Source of the DNA: Rodentolepis nana
Taxonomy: Eukaryota > Platyhelminthes > Cestoda > Cyclophyllidea > Hymenolepididae
DNA length: 23,241 nt
Direction: 5' to 3'
NCBI GenBank assembly: GCA_900617975.1
Contig: UZAE01012822.1
Location: forward strand, 7,985 to 31,225
Part shown: one piece after another, positions 1 through 11,298 of the stretch
Numbering within the stretch: position 1 is the stretch's first letter
Layout of the letters: every line of letters starts with the position of its first letter
Position numbers and translations under genes: made by a program
The notes under the pieces: model-generated
Told to the model about the DNA's origin: nothing
Database searches by the model: none
The model's input: the letters and a program-made list of their open reading frames with translations, nothing else

Positions 1-558
1 CCCCTAACCCCTTGCCTGTCCACCGAAATACCCAGACCCTCCCCCCCCCCATCCCCTCATTATGGTCCTCTATATCTCACCTTCACAGTAAGAAAACCTG
101 TTGGGAAGCTTGAATTAATCGAACTAAGTGGCTCAAGAATAGAGAGGCGGGGATGGAGAGGGAAAGCGACAAGTGAGGGAAGCCATTTAGTAAATTAAGT
201 TTTAGTTAACGTAGCGGTTGAATTGAGAACAGCAATCAACCTGATTGCTCTTATCTCTATCGATTTTCGGCATCCACGCCTTCATTTAGTACCTTGGCTC
301 GCAATTTTGTCCAATGAGAGTTTTAGATCGGTGAGTTATTTCTTACCAACCGACACTTGCGAATTTAATCTAGAGTTACCTAATAGATGTACTAGTCGAA
401 AAAAGGAAGTTATTCATTTGCAGAAGGTAAGGTAGCTTCAAAATTCTCTGTTTTAATAAAGATCTCCGAGTTTCAGTTCATTTTGATAAGTGCATTTGAA
501 TTGGAATAGCTAGAAATTCTTTTTACTATTCTTTTACTTTCCATTTTTTACTTTCAAG
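1..558. other. Upstream flank or intron of the LIM-homeobox gene, no supported exon
   Basis: No convincing coding exon is visible here. A strong donor-like site (AAG followed by GTAAGG) lies at 426/427. The open frame leading to it (223-435) begins with TTG rather than ATG and ends in the wrong phase for the exon at 559. A run of ten C residues occupies 41-50. The start-codon exon of the LIM-homeobox gene is probably further left. Confidence 0.5.
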
Positions 559-727
559 CCCCAGTTTGTAGTCGATGCGCGGAAGAAGTACACGAGAAGA
601 CGCTCCTTCTCGTGTTGGATCAATATTGGCACGCGAAGTGTCTCTACTGTCCAGACTGCGGCGTCTCCCTGGTGAATAAGTGTTTCTATCGCGAAGGGGA
701 AGTTTACTGTCGAGAGGACTTTTTCAA
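559..727 (+). CDS. LHX3/4 (lim-3): lim-3 exon: LIM1 domain
   Basis: The acceptor is CTTTCAAG at 551-558 and the donor is a consensus GTGAGT at 728. The first two bases finish a codon from an unseen upstream exon. The translation starts PVCSRC and ends EDFF. Zinc ligands follow the LIM pattern: Cys-x2-Cys at the start, [10 protein letters not shown] in the middle, and CRED at the end. The exon ends in phase 2 (AA), which the next exon completes to Lys. Confidence 0.95.
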
Positions 728-3700
728 GTGAGTGCATATCCAGCCACAACACATTGCCACTAGTCAGGAATTAGAGACTATTAGTTTTGACGCTTAGTCT
801 GGTCTCGGGGTGACCACTTAATTTACTGTCAGCATAGCTAAATTAAAGGTTCATGTTTTGGGGCTGTAAGCCGGGAGGGGGGGGGGTTATGAGGGTGGAT
901 GGAAGGGGAAAATGGCATGTGGGACCACAAAAAGTGTTTAGTTGCTGTGGCTGGGACCTCTCAATTTTTAACCACAATTAATGCTTATATTAGTCATTTT
1001 GACCAATCCCATATCACGGCCTCCACAAGATACCAACACGTCTATAATAACCTCATCGTTTTTACACTTAATATTAATCGGCCAGAAAGAGAGAAGCAGA
1101 TAATAGAGAATTAAAGTATAAAGATGCAAAGATTAAACTATATTTTATTATTAGTCATTACCATAATGGTATAGCATGCACTAGACTGATGAAGGCATTT
1201 CAGGTTGTCATTATCATTTAAGGTGACAAATTAACATGTTTAAGCTCTTACTACTGTGTAGAAATCTAAACTCGCTGGTCGGCAGGGATAAAGAACCGAA
1301 TAAATTCAAAGGATTTAAAAATTTCTTGCTTAACTTGTAATTTGCATTCACTCGATTGTGTACTTGGCTTTTGAATGAATAGAGGGCCATATTCGGAGCA
1401 TTTAGACCACTTGAGGTAATTAGGCCATCCCGAATTATTCGTATCATCTTATAGTTAAGAGTAGGCAATTAAGTTGTTTTTTTTTAAAATTTATTCCTCT
1501 GCAAAATATCCTCCTTTAGAATTATTGGGAAAAAAGAGATCTGTCTTTGCAAACGGAATTTAATAGGAATGAGGAAAGGTATAAGTGTTAGTGCTTCTAA
1601 TTGGATTATTCCAATTTATTTTATTCTAGTTCCCACTCCCCCCCCCCACACACACACACAGGGCTTCAAATCACTTTCGCAGCATTTCTTATTTTTCTAA
1701 CCCTCCTTCCCCCCCCCCCCTCCTCCTCCCGTGGTCTTGGTCGACCACATTCATTTCCTTTTTAGGTAAAAGAGCCGCACTGTTTCAAACCCATAAAAAT
1801 GGTATCTAATTTCCGATTGAATAGACAAACACCTCCGTTATTTTCGATTTCACTCACGTGTTTGGAAGAGCGAGTTATGCCTTATTTAAAATTTGAATTC
1901 CCTCAAATATCCTTTTTTGGTGAAATAGCTTTAATTTGCTGATACCTGCCTTAGCATCCCAGTGTTCAAATCACAGGGTTGGCCATTGACCTTATTTATT
2001 AGATGATCAGATTACTGCTTCCAGTTAAGTGAACATTTATTGAGCGCTACACTGAAGAGAGTTATTAAGACGGCCTAAGCACCTGACCTAATTTACATAC
2101 AATTAACAATAGGTGCTGGTACCTGCTCTGGAGTCGTGAAATATACTTCAGTCATTCAGACTTCATTGGGGAAAGATCTTCGTTAATTACTACCAATGTT
2201 ATAATCATGGCTTTAGCATATATCATGAAATACTCGTGTAGTATCTTAAAACCTTCTCCACAAGTCCCTAGACCGAAAGAAAATACTCAGATCCTAGAGT
2301 TAAGTTGAATGCGCTGACTAGCATAACTTAATATCTATGCGCCTATACCAAGACTACTCAAAACACCCTTCTGTTACTCTAAGTACCTCCCCTCTTTCTC
2401 CAATTGTAAATACTCCGCTGTGTTTAAAACTTTTTTTTCCTCGCCTCGAAAGGGTGAGAGAGTGAAACCAGATTTGAGCACATACAGTAGAAGGGGCCTC
2501 TTACGAGTCACTACGCTAATTTGCCACGTCACTCGGTCACGACGATAATGGCGAGAGTCCATAAAGAGACGGGGTGTAGACACCTTAGCAACTGGCGTGG
2601 TGAGAGGACATCGTGCCCAGCCTCCTCTAATGACAGATGTAGACGCTTGGGGAAGGCGAAACACTAGAGGGGGAGGGGCCTAAGGGGGAGGGCTTATGGG
2701 GACCTCATAGCATATTCACCTCTTAACTATCAATGCCCCACTTCTCTCGTTTAACACTGACTTACTTATTCGAGCCACTTATGGGCACGTATTCAGCCCT
2801 CTCTCACTCTCCCTCTCTCCCTGGCTCTATGTACAAATAGGACTAATGAACTTTGGGGATAAGAAATGTTAAATGTTGAGTGAGGCGTCTTTGGGAATCT
2901 GGCCATTAAGGAGTAGTTGAGAACCTGTAGCTGGGGGTTTGAGGAGGGGGGGGGGATATACCTTCTTGAATCTCGTTCATACCTTTGAGTAGATTTTCGT
3001 TTTTCATGATGGTATTTTTGTGGATTATTTATGAGGTATAAGGATTAGTCTTATCTTAACAGGTCGCTTCTAAAATTGGAGGTGTATAAATGGCCAATTC
3101 CAGAATCAGATGATCTCCAAAGACATTCAAAGAAATTTAAAGCAGAACTTCTTTAAATCCTTATACCATTTTGACTTCTTCGTAATCAATGTTTTATTTC
3201 TTCGGCTTTGTAATAATTAGCGCAATTCGTTAACAGATCAAAGGTAATCGGCCTCAATAAGATTGTTACTTTCTTCTAAGTAAATATCTTAATTTAATAT
3301 TTAGGATTAGACGAAATGAATCATTGTCTTCTAGATCTTGAATAGCAGAGGGTCAGTAATAAATTAAGTTAAGTAAATCAATTTTCAGGGGTTTGTGGAC
3401 GTGAATATAATAACCTTAATAAAGCATTGAGCCTTTAAGTTAAATTTTCACATGAGAAAATTGCTATCGTTGCTAAATGCAAAATGAGAAGAGTGCGCAA
3501 AACACGATGTTTTTCTTGAAATTGAATCGTATCAAAATAAAAGTTCAATCGCACTTTCTTAAATCGATTTGGACTCCAATACAGAAAAGGAGGCATTGAG
3601 TTATTATTGACGATCTTCCAACCTATCTGAAGGAGTACTATTGTAACGACCCTTTACCATCTGTTTACTTGACCCAGACGTCTACAAATGACTACAACCT

Positions 3701-6700
3701 AACACCCCCCTTGAAGATTAAAATGTTGGCACATCTTCATAGATAGCTTTAATCACCCGCAAGCAAGTTGGTCACTTGATTATCAGATGCTAATATTAGC
3801 TCATTTTTTATAAAATATCTTGTTATTCGATTTTTTAAAAAAACGCTCCCTTGTAGACGATTTGGAACAAAATGTGCTAGTTGTGAAGAGGGTATTCCAC
3901 CAAATGAGATGGTTCGCAAAGCCCACAACAATGTCTACCATCTGGAATGCTTCGTCTGTCATGTCTGTGCTAGATCCCTAAATACCGGTGATGAATTTTA
4001 TCTACTAGCTGATCGACGACTGATGTGCAAAGCCGATTTTACTATGATCAAAGCTCAGGGTAAGAATTTGTAAATAAATGTGCACTAATACAACATTAAG
4101 TCTCATAAGCACACGCTAGTTATTCGTTTGCCTTAGAAGTTGAAATGGAAAACGTAAACAAGCGTCCGAGGACAACAATCAACGCCAAACAACTGGAAGC
4201 TCTCAAGAAGGCTTACGCTGAGGGTGCCAAACCGTCAAGACATGTTCGAGAACAGCTCAGTACTGAAACAGGCCTCGATATGCGTGTGGTTCAAGTGTGG
4301 TTCCAAAATCGAAGGTTGGTTAAAGCTCAACAACATCACTCTTGTCAGTTTCTTTACTTCTGTTTGTCAATTAGGAGCCAAGTATGAAAGGCTCCTAGTT
4401 TGATTAAAAAACTACCCAACCAAGAAGTAGATTTCATCGGAATGGAAGGTCTAGAGGCTCATTTTTGCTTGAATTATGCATATATTTGTTTTCTTTATGA
4501 ATTTAAAGTCAGATATATGTTCACTCTGTTCAAAGCCACAATAAGTCATGCCATCTCCATTTGCCTTTTATTTACTTATTTTATTCCTAAATCTGACCAT
4601 CCAATTGACCCACCATCAGTTTTGATCAATGTAGCATAAAATTGACCATCAGGATATCAATGAAGCCCATGTGGCATAGGTCAACTATTACATAGGTACA
4701 ATAAAGATGGATAAATATTTAAACTAAGCCAATTCTCACTACACTTGAAGCAAGGTAATGAAAAGTCTAACACGTTTAGCGCTCAGCGTTGTGTGGTGGT
4801 TGTGTTTGGACAGGTTAAAATTAAGTCAACCAAGGAGGACACTTTGACTTGGGTCAGCTAAATAATTAAATACCTCTAACATCAAGTATGAATGGGTAAA
4901 TTATAGGTAAATGCTTAGATCACCAAAGATTACCACTAAAATAAAAGTGGGCTGAGATGGATTTTCCTTTAATTGAGTTCTGCTTTGCGCATACTTTCCT
5001 AAGGTACACTGCAAACACCTATGAACAAATCAAACCATCCACTAAGTTTTGATTTCTCTTCATACTCGCTTTCCACATTCATGCCTTAATATGGGAGTCG
5101 AGTCTTTGAGAATATTTAATTATCTAAGTGCTGAGGACATGCATAGTAGCATCGTATTGAAATCAGCCCTAAGCAAAAGCGAAATATACTGGCCAAAAGC
5201 TAGGCAATTGATCATGAAATATTCACGAGATGTGCCATCATTAACGTGGGGGAGGGGGGGGGGAGGGGTGTGGAGAGCTGTAATAGATGACTGATAAATA
5301 TCGTAACCCATACCGATTAATCCCATTATTCTAGCACAGGAGACGATTAGGGGGTTTCTCGAAGACAAAACTGATAATTTGACTTACTCTTTTTTACTCA
5401 AAATTAATCCAAAAATATAAACAAGGCTAAAATGTTATATAATAGTATTTAATGATTGAGCATGTTATTAAAGGATAAAAATTGCTTTCAGAATTACCCA
5501 GGGTAAATCCAATATGTTTCCATAACTTTGAGCAATTGAAGGTAGAAGACGGCGCAATGCCACGACAAAGGATGAACCATGAGTGGTCATATTGAGGTAG
5601 ATTACTCCTTCAGTGTGCATCAACAATCTTACGTTATTTCAATTCTGAATGCATTGTAGTTTCAAACTCGTAACAGTTTATTTTGTATTGTTTTAATGCA
5701 CCTAACTGTATATTGTATTGTCAAATTTTTTACTTGCTGAACTACTGAAGCGGTCAGACAAGCCACCTTGACTACTTCTAATTCTCTTGAAGCTGGAATA
5801 GCAAAAAAGATCTATTGCATTTACCGCAATGGCTAAAAGTGCCGGAAAAGACACGGACAAATGTATTAATGGGAAAGAATGACTTTCGAGTAGGACTGTT
5901 TGAATGAAATGCCACGCAGCCGAATTGGTTTGTATTTCAATTAAAATGGCTCAATGAAAAGCTTTTTAAAATCACAAATATAATAAGTCCATTTTTTCAG
6001 ATTCATTGTAAATCTGACCACCTTATGGTATATTTAAGTTTAATAAATAGTAATTTTAAGATTGATGCTTATTTTGACTGTCTTGGAGTGGTAAGTGCCA
6101 TTCGCCTCACTATCTTAAAATTTAACAGTTTTTTTTCTATTCAATTTTCTCCAAGGAGAAAAAAATAGGAGAGCATTCGTGTGTACAATCCCCTAGTGTG
6201 CCATAGGTAGATTTAATTAACCTCCTGTCCGAGCTCTGAGCAAGCCAATAGCACTGCTAACCCAAAACTCAGTCAGTGTCCCCCACATTTCACTTCACCT
6301 GCCATGAATATTTTATTAGGCTCATCTAATTAAAATAAAATTGTCTCTACCTCCTTCTTTCTTCCCTTTTTTCTTCTTTTTTGTTTGCTTCCTTGTATTT
6401 CTTTCGTTGAAAGATATGGAAGAAAATTTGATTACTGAAATGAGGTCATGAATAACCTTTGTAGTATTTGTCGTCGAAAAGACAAAAATTACCATCCTCT
6501 CCTCGAATCCTCGAAAATCTTGATCCACTGATCCTTGCTATACATTGTTTTGGCCGTAAGTAACTAATTCATAGGGTTAAATAATAGGGCGTTTTGATAG
6601 TTATCAATAGCCCTTTAGTTGACTTCAGGCTTCACAGGAACATCAAAGTGAAAAAGTCGAGATGGGGGGGACAGAAGAGTGATTCAAAGATGTATGAGAT

Positions 6701-9252
6701 CGACACAAAGTAGAAGAAAGGTGAGGTGAGTACTGTGAAAGTAGTCGAATATAACATACAGTGGGGTGATGGTAGTTTGAAGTCAGAAGGCAACAACCGA
6801 TTGATAGACATTTTTGCCAGTTAATAGACTTTTATGCCCTGTGAATATACGTTGCCTAGGATGCACCACGCGGAGGTAAGTCTATCGCTCACACCGGGTA
6901 AAATAATAGTTTTACTGAATTAATTGCATTTCAAATTGAAAGAAGGAAGAGATATCTTTACAAAACCAGAGATATGTGTTCATTTCACAGTTGGAGGAGA
7001 TAAAATTTTACTCCTAATTTTGCATTCTAATAATTTTGCAGTTATCTCGGGTGGACGTTCCTTGGTGAATTAATCTATTCCCAGAAGATGGGTTAAATAT
7101 TAGGGTCAATATGAGGTTACGGAGACAGGGATATGATACGATGTTTTAGCGTACATAAGGTGTAGAAAAGAAATCTAATAAAAATGGATAAGCAAAAAAT
7201 TTATTTCATTCTATTTCGGAGAAGAAAATAAACTTTGGGTTAAGACTAACTGAAGCTTAAGCGCGTACTTGAGGCACCATGCGACCAAATATTTATTTAT
7301 TCATATCAAATGGCAGGCGTCTTGATGGTTATCNCGAGGAGGTAAGTCTATCGCACACCCCAAATTTCACTCAACGCCAACAGTGCGCCACAGCCCATAG
7401 TCAAGCAGGCACCACTACTGACATTAATAATGCGTGGACGCAGTCGCAGNACAGAAGAGTGTTTCAAAGATGTAAGAGACAAACACAAAGGTAGAACAAA
7501 GGTGAGGTGAGTACTGTGGAAATAGTCGAATATGGCATAGAGTGAGGTGATGATAGTTTGACGTGAGAAGTCAACTGCCAGTTAACAGACTTTTTTGCCG
7601 TATGAATTTACGTTGCCCAGGGTGCACCACGTGGAGATAAGTCTATTGCGCACCTTCGCGACCAAATATAAATGAAATCGAAGCATACAACATTGACATA
7701 TCATGCCAATTTTGTTGTAATTCGAGTTTTTCGTAGGATTTTTTCCGTCCTAGCTGGTAAAAACATGCTAACCACTGCTTTCATTTTTTCTCGAGCGATA
7801 ACTTTATTAATTTCAAGGTTTTCAGCTACTTGACAATGAACTTTCCCTACCTTTCCACTGGCGTAATTGATCTCCCAACCCCATCAACGGGTGGTAATTT
7901 GACTCGGTCTAGATCCTCAAATAGATTAATGCTCTTGTAAATAATTTGTCAATTCCTCTCTTTAATCAGAATATTTTTTTGGGGAAAAAAATTAATAGAG
8001 CCAAAGAAAAGCGCCTACGGAGGGACGCCTCTCGTCAAAATAACTGGCAGAATGATGGAGATGCAAAAGTGCTCCAAAGCGATGATATTGATGAAGATGA
8101 GCTTGATGAAGACAACGAAGTCGAACTATCATCTGTGACTTCAAAGGCCAAAACCTCAGTGATGTATGTCCACTCGCAAATCCATGATATCTCCTTTCTA
8201 ACAAACAGCAGTAGTGTCGATAGTGGTGCGGAGAGTGAAGGTGAAATGTCAAGCCCTTCTCTACCACATGGTAATTTTGATTTCTTTGATTTGTCTTCGC
8301 TTGAAGTTCCTTTATTTGCATTGAATCAATCTAATCAAATATTTTTTGTGCGAATGAATGCCCAACTTCTGATGAAGCCTGTCTATTTTACTAATTTTTA
8401 ACTGCGCATCTTAGCTGATTCGACTTATACTAATTCATTACCTTTTTACAACGTCAAATATGTAAATGACTCTAAGATTTTAAACTTTTAGAATTTTATC
8501 TTGTTTAATTAAAGTTAAAGGGCGTTTTGAAAATGGGCAGGATATTTCAAACCTTAACTTTAAATGTGGCAGTTACCTACCCTGTCTGAAAGATCTAAAA
8601 TGTCTCCACTTTGAAGGCGTTTAAGATATTCTAAAGTTGCACTTTCTTCACCTTAGTACAAGTAAATCAGTGATAGTTGTGCATTACTGCACAACTTTCA
8701 TTTCATTTGACTAAATGCTTCAAATCAAGCCTGATTTTTGGAGTTGACCAGTTTCTGTAGGCATCGGTGCTTGAATATGTGACTGAAGGTGATTTTCAAG
8801 GCTGAGTAAGAAATATATTTCGTAATGCCAAGCTAAGTCTAACTGAGCCCAAAAAATCTTCGAGGCAAGTAAATTCAATTTATTTCGAAAGTTGATGAAC
8901 GCGCATAAGTAAAAATGTTAAATTCGAGCGTGTTAGATATGCTATAAAAAAGCTAAGTGATTAAATAAAACGGCCATTTTATTTGATTGTTCCACGGTTT
9001 GATTAACGTGACGGAAAATTTAGTTATTCCTTAAGATCTATTGCGTGATAATTTTTTTTCAACTTTACTCATTTTGCATTTTGCTCCACTCTAGGTCAAC
9101 AAGCGCCAGAATTAACTGACCTAACAACAATGCAGGTATTTCGAAATCCCATGATGAATTGGTTGTCACCTTCTATGGAACTTGGTTATCAAGAGGTCCC
9201 ATTCTGCCATTTTCCACACCAGCCTGATATCAAGAATCAAGCATTCCAATAA
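559..9252 (+). CDS. LHX3/4 (lim-3): LIM-homeodomain transcription factor of the LHX3/LHX4 (lim-3) class, five exons, 5' end missing
   Basis: Join 559-727, 3857-4059, 4137-4314, 7999-8270 and 9095-9252, giving 325 codons plus TAA. All four junctions keep one frame and have GT donors and AG acceptors. Domain order is LIM1 (about residues 2-57), LIM2 (about 62-117), homeodomain (about 130-190), then an acidic, serine-rich tail. LIM2 begins RFGTKCASC and contains GIPP, the LHX3/4 signature. The homeodomain has KRPRTTI at its start and [14 protein letters not shown] in helix 3, with Q50, N51 and A54. By family knowledge these are nuclear DNA-binding regulators of motor-neuron and interneuron (and vertebrate pituitary) fate, working with LDB/CLIM cofactors through the LIM domains. 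The N-terminal exon is not identified. The tail after the homeodomain is short and does not resemble the vertebrate one. Confidence 0.95.
728..3856 (+). other. lim-3 intron between LIM1 and LIM2 (3.1 kb)
   Basis: No coding sequence is supported. It contains homopolymers of G or C at 877-886, 1638-1647, 1709-1720 and 2946-2955, a (CA)n stretch at 1648-1660, and a CpG-dense block at roughly 2440-2670. Open frames on the minus strand at 1214-1468 and 2374-2664 have no family signature, and the second starts with GTG. Confidence 0.7.
1648..1660. repeat. (AC)n dinucleotide repeat next to a C10 tract
   Basis: A short run of AC units follows directly after ten C residues inside lim-3 intron sequence. 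Confidence 0.9.
3857..4059 (+). CDS. LHX3/4 (lim-3): lim-3 exon: LIM2 domain
   Basis: The acceptor is TTGTAG at 3851-3856 and the donor is GTAAGA at 4060. The first base completes Lys with the preceding exon, giving [10 protein letters not shown]. Ligands are [14 protein letters not shown] and CKAD, a complete second LIM zinc finger. The segment [17 protein letters not shown] closely follows vertebrate LHX3. The exon ends in phase 1. Confidence 0.96.
4137..4314 (+). CDS. LHX3/4 (lim-3): lim-3 exon: homeodomain helices 1-3, up to Arg53
   Basis: The acceptor is CCTTAG at 4131-4136 after a 77 bp intron and the donor is GTTGGT at 4315. The exon carries the N-terminal arm KRPRTTI, helix 1 with [10 protein letters not shown], helix 2 with [13 protein letters not shown], and helix 3 through WFQNR plus two bases of Arg53. 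ATG 4145 is an internal Met just before the homeodomain, not the gene start. Confidence 0.97.
6588..6895 (-). repeat. Retroposon-like dispersed repeat, copy 1 (antisense, 308 bp)
   Basis: The element reads right to left. Its head GATAGACTTACCTCC is at the right end and the AAAACGCC-type 3' region at the left. It is flanked by a 14 bp direct repeat with one mismatch: GGGTTAAATAATAG at 6574-6587 and GGGTAAAATAATAG at 6896-6909, a probable target-site duplication. This copy lacks the ATAAATAAA tail. It aligns over its length with the copies at 17498 and 19622. Confidence 0.85.
7293..7657 (-). repeat. Retroposon-like dispersed repeat, copy 2 (antisense, disrupted by Ns)
   Basis: It is flanked by a perfect 12 bp direct repeat, GCGACCAAATAT, at 7281-7292 and 7658-7669. 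The left end has the TTTATTTAT...ATCAAATGGCAGG tail region and the right end the head of the element. Between single Ns at 7334 and 7450 sits 115 bp that begins with another copy of the element head and then unrelated sequence. This replaces the expected part of the element, so the interior is probably misassembled. Confidence 0.8.
7999..8270 (+). CDS. LHX3/4 (lim-3): lim-3 exon: end of homeodomain and acidic tail
   Basis: The acceptor is TTAATAG at 7992-7998 and the donor is GTAATT at 8271. The first base completes Arg53, followed by [13 protein letters not shown], the LHX3-type end of the homeodomain. After that comes an acidic stretch ([16 protein letters not shown]) and a serine-rich stretch with [12 protein letters not shown]. 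The vertebrate basic motif that follows RQRW is not conserved; RQNNWQ takes its place. The exon ends in phase 1. Confidence 0.93.
8271..9094 (+). other. lim-3 last intron (824 bp)
   Basis: AT-rich intron sequence with no supported feature. In-frame reading past the donor at 8271 continues to 8401, so a retained-intron form would add about 43 low-complexity residues. Confidence 0.7.
9095..9252 (+). CDS. LHX3/4 (lim-3): lim-3 terminal exon
   Basis: The acceptor is CACTCTAG at 9087-9094. The first two bases complete Gly, then 51 codons run to TAA at 9250-9252. The translation includes [20 protein letters not shown]. No family motif is recognised, but the phase matches exactly and an AATAAA lies 200 bp downstream. 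Confidence 0.85.
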
Positions 9253-9454
9253 GGATTTACTAGTCATTAACTTACTAATATTTACCTTGCGTTATCTGAT
9301 ACGAAAAATTATTTAATTATTATCAATCTTTTGTTTGGAAATTTTTTGAAACTCTCAATGGTCTGGTAGAGAGAATAGTTGAAAACATTTTCTTTTGGTT
9401 TGAAAACTCGGAAAACACGCTTTAATTAAAATTAGCCTACATTTAGAGTATCTC

Positions 9455-9460
9455 AATAAA
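9455..9460 (+). promoter_or_regulatory. Candidate polyadenylation signal of lim-3 (AATAAA)
   Basis: It is the first clear AATAAA after the stop at 9252 and implies a 3' UTR of about 220 nt. No downstream GU-rich element was assessed. Confidence 0.5.
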
Positions 9461-11105
9461 GTTAGCAGACAATATTCAAGAGTTTAGTTATGAAAAGGGT
9501 AGAGTGAATGTGGATCAGCACCAATTTATTTTGCGAATTGTAAAAGCTAAGTTACTGATTCTTTAAAAAGCATGCCAGGAATTTTAATGATAAATGTGTA
9601 ACTTTATCTAAGAAGAGATCACAGAAACTATGTTTACCAATGACCATGCAGGACATATTCCGAATGGGAGATGGTAGAAGGCAAGTTGTTCATGGAACAG
9701 TTCATCATTTCCTTATCTAATTTAACTTGGAAAGCTGCTTAGAAAAAACCTTTGGTTTCTTTTATTTGTAGCCAAGATATGCATTTAGATGAACATTTCC
9801 ATTCGTTTGCTTTCCAAATTAACACCAAAATTCTTGATGATAGGAGAAATGACATTGATCGTCATATTAAAGACGTTTGGTGAGGTTCGTGGCTTATAAA
9901 ACATTAATTTTACTAAATTGACACTATGAAGTTAGTGGTAACCATATTAACTGACAATAATTAGCAATATTGAAAATACTACTAAGGTAGCAATCCGCTA
10001 CAGTGGAAATACATGATTAAAGGCCACTTTTATACCAAATCTCATGGATATAAACAAATTGGAGGTAAAATTTAAATTATTCGAGAGCGCCATTGAAGAG
10101 CTTTAAAATAAAAGTAGAAAGATATTCATAAAATTTAGGAACAAGTTGTCGATCTTGCCAAATTTTGCGTTTTCAATGTCTTTGTCTCAAAGAAATTTTA
10201 CATAATTCCCAAATGCCTGAATATATCCAATCAGCATGCAACACTTCGAGCAAACTGAAGGTAAACACGAAATTGAAATTGAATCTGCAAATTTTAAGTT
10301 GGGATTTTAAGTGTTAAAAATGTCTATATATCATTGATATACGTGAAAATGACATTGGGAATTTCGCATCATACTTAACGACCCTCAAAAGTATTTCATG
10401 TATATAATTCGACTAACATGTATAGTGTAATCAGTCCCAGATATTATCTTATACCATTACAAACTATTTCTCGTAATGATAATTCAAATTTAAATCACTA
10501 AGTTTGTAATTCTAAAACAGGTCTAATTTATAAAAAACGATTCAAGTCAGATGATTATTTGAGAGTGGCTTAGCAAATTTCACAAGATCTGAGATTTCAT
10601 TTAATTAAATTAAATAGACTTGAAATCATAAATTATTCAAACGAATAATATTGACACAAAATATTTAGTGAAAGAAATACTGCCATTTTGAGAAGTAATA
10701 AACAATTTAATACTTGGGAGAAAATAATTAACACCGCTTATAGAGCAAATTTCAATATTATTTTGTAACTTCGAATTAATTTAAACTTGAAAAGTTCTTT
10801 GTGATAAGAAATATTACGAAAAGTAAATAAAAGCATCTATACTCATTTATGAATCATTGAGTAGACTTTTATTTAATTATACTAAGGATTTATACTTGAA
10901 TTTCATCGTTTAACGGATCCAGGAAATAAGTGTACTTGTTTTACCCATTAAGTCATGTGATGTTTCTCAGCGTTATATGAATTATGGCCTTGAAAAAGTG
11001 GTTTTCTTAGTCTTTTATCAGATTTTTTGTTTGTATACTAATTGCCTTATTATTATGATATATATGACGAAAATGAAATCAAAATCGCACTCTTGAACCA
11101 TTTAG
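9461..11105. other. Intergenic region, very AT-rich, no supported gene
   Basis: No open frame with protein-like content was found on either strand. It presumably contains the promoter and first exon (start Met) of the downstream RNase gene. That exon could not be pinned down. Confidence 0.6.
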
Positions 11106-11298
11106 ATTCCTTTGTTTATTGATTTTGCTTTCGTCGAATCAAATATGGCTTTCTAATCAGGCCTCAATCATAGCTATCGATATATTTCTTCGATATAAGG
11201 CTCTACCACTTTCTTCGTTTTGGGGCAGTGCAAATACTACTTGGGATTATTTAGTCCTCTCACAATCCTGGCCTCCTGGATATTGTCAATTTATGAAG
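11106..11298 (+). CDS. RNASET2-like: RNase T2 exon 1 of those visible: signal-like core and first beta strand
   Basis: The frame is open from 11077 but has no ATG. The only AG just ahead of the hydrophobic core is TTTAG at 11101-11105, so this exon probably begins at 11106 and the Met lies upstream. A second possible acceptor is CTAATCAG at 11153-11160. The conserved part is WDYLVLSQSWPPGYC. The right end is set at the GC-type donor AAG|GCTCGT, because no GT donor gives the right phase. Confidence 0.7.

Larger units (their letters stand above)
4315..7998 (+). other. lim-3 intron inside the homeobox (3.7 kb)
   Basis: This intron interrupts the Arg53 codon and carries two copies of the dispersed retroposon-like repeat (6588-6895 and 7293-7657), both in antisense. 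A G10 tract lies at 5254-5263. Open frames here (for example 4400-4639, 5049-5294 and 5120-5368 on the minus strand) show no recognisable protein. Single Ns at 7334 and 7450 mark assembly uncertainty. Confidence 0.8.

Noticed and set aside
223..435. 70-codon open frame ending at a strong donor, as first exon of lim-3
   Set aside because: It starts with TTG, not ATG, and ends in phase 0, while the LIM1 exon at 559 needs one base carried over. The residues do not resemble an LHX3/4 N-terminus.
2374..2664. 96-codon minus-strand frame in lim-3 intron
   Set aside because: GTG start, no splice context and no family resemblance; the open frame is explained by local CpG-rich composition.
7279..7494. 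71-codon + strand frame spanning the two Ns
   Set aside because: It lies within repeat copy 2 and crosses two ambiguous bases; it is not a gene.
7992..8321. 109-codon minus-strand frame
   Set aside because: Antisense shadow of the lim-3 exon at 7999-8270.
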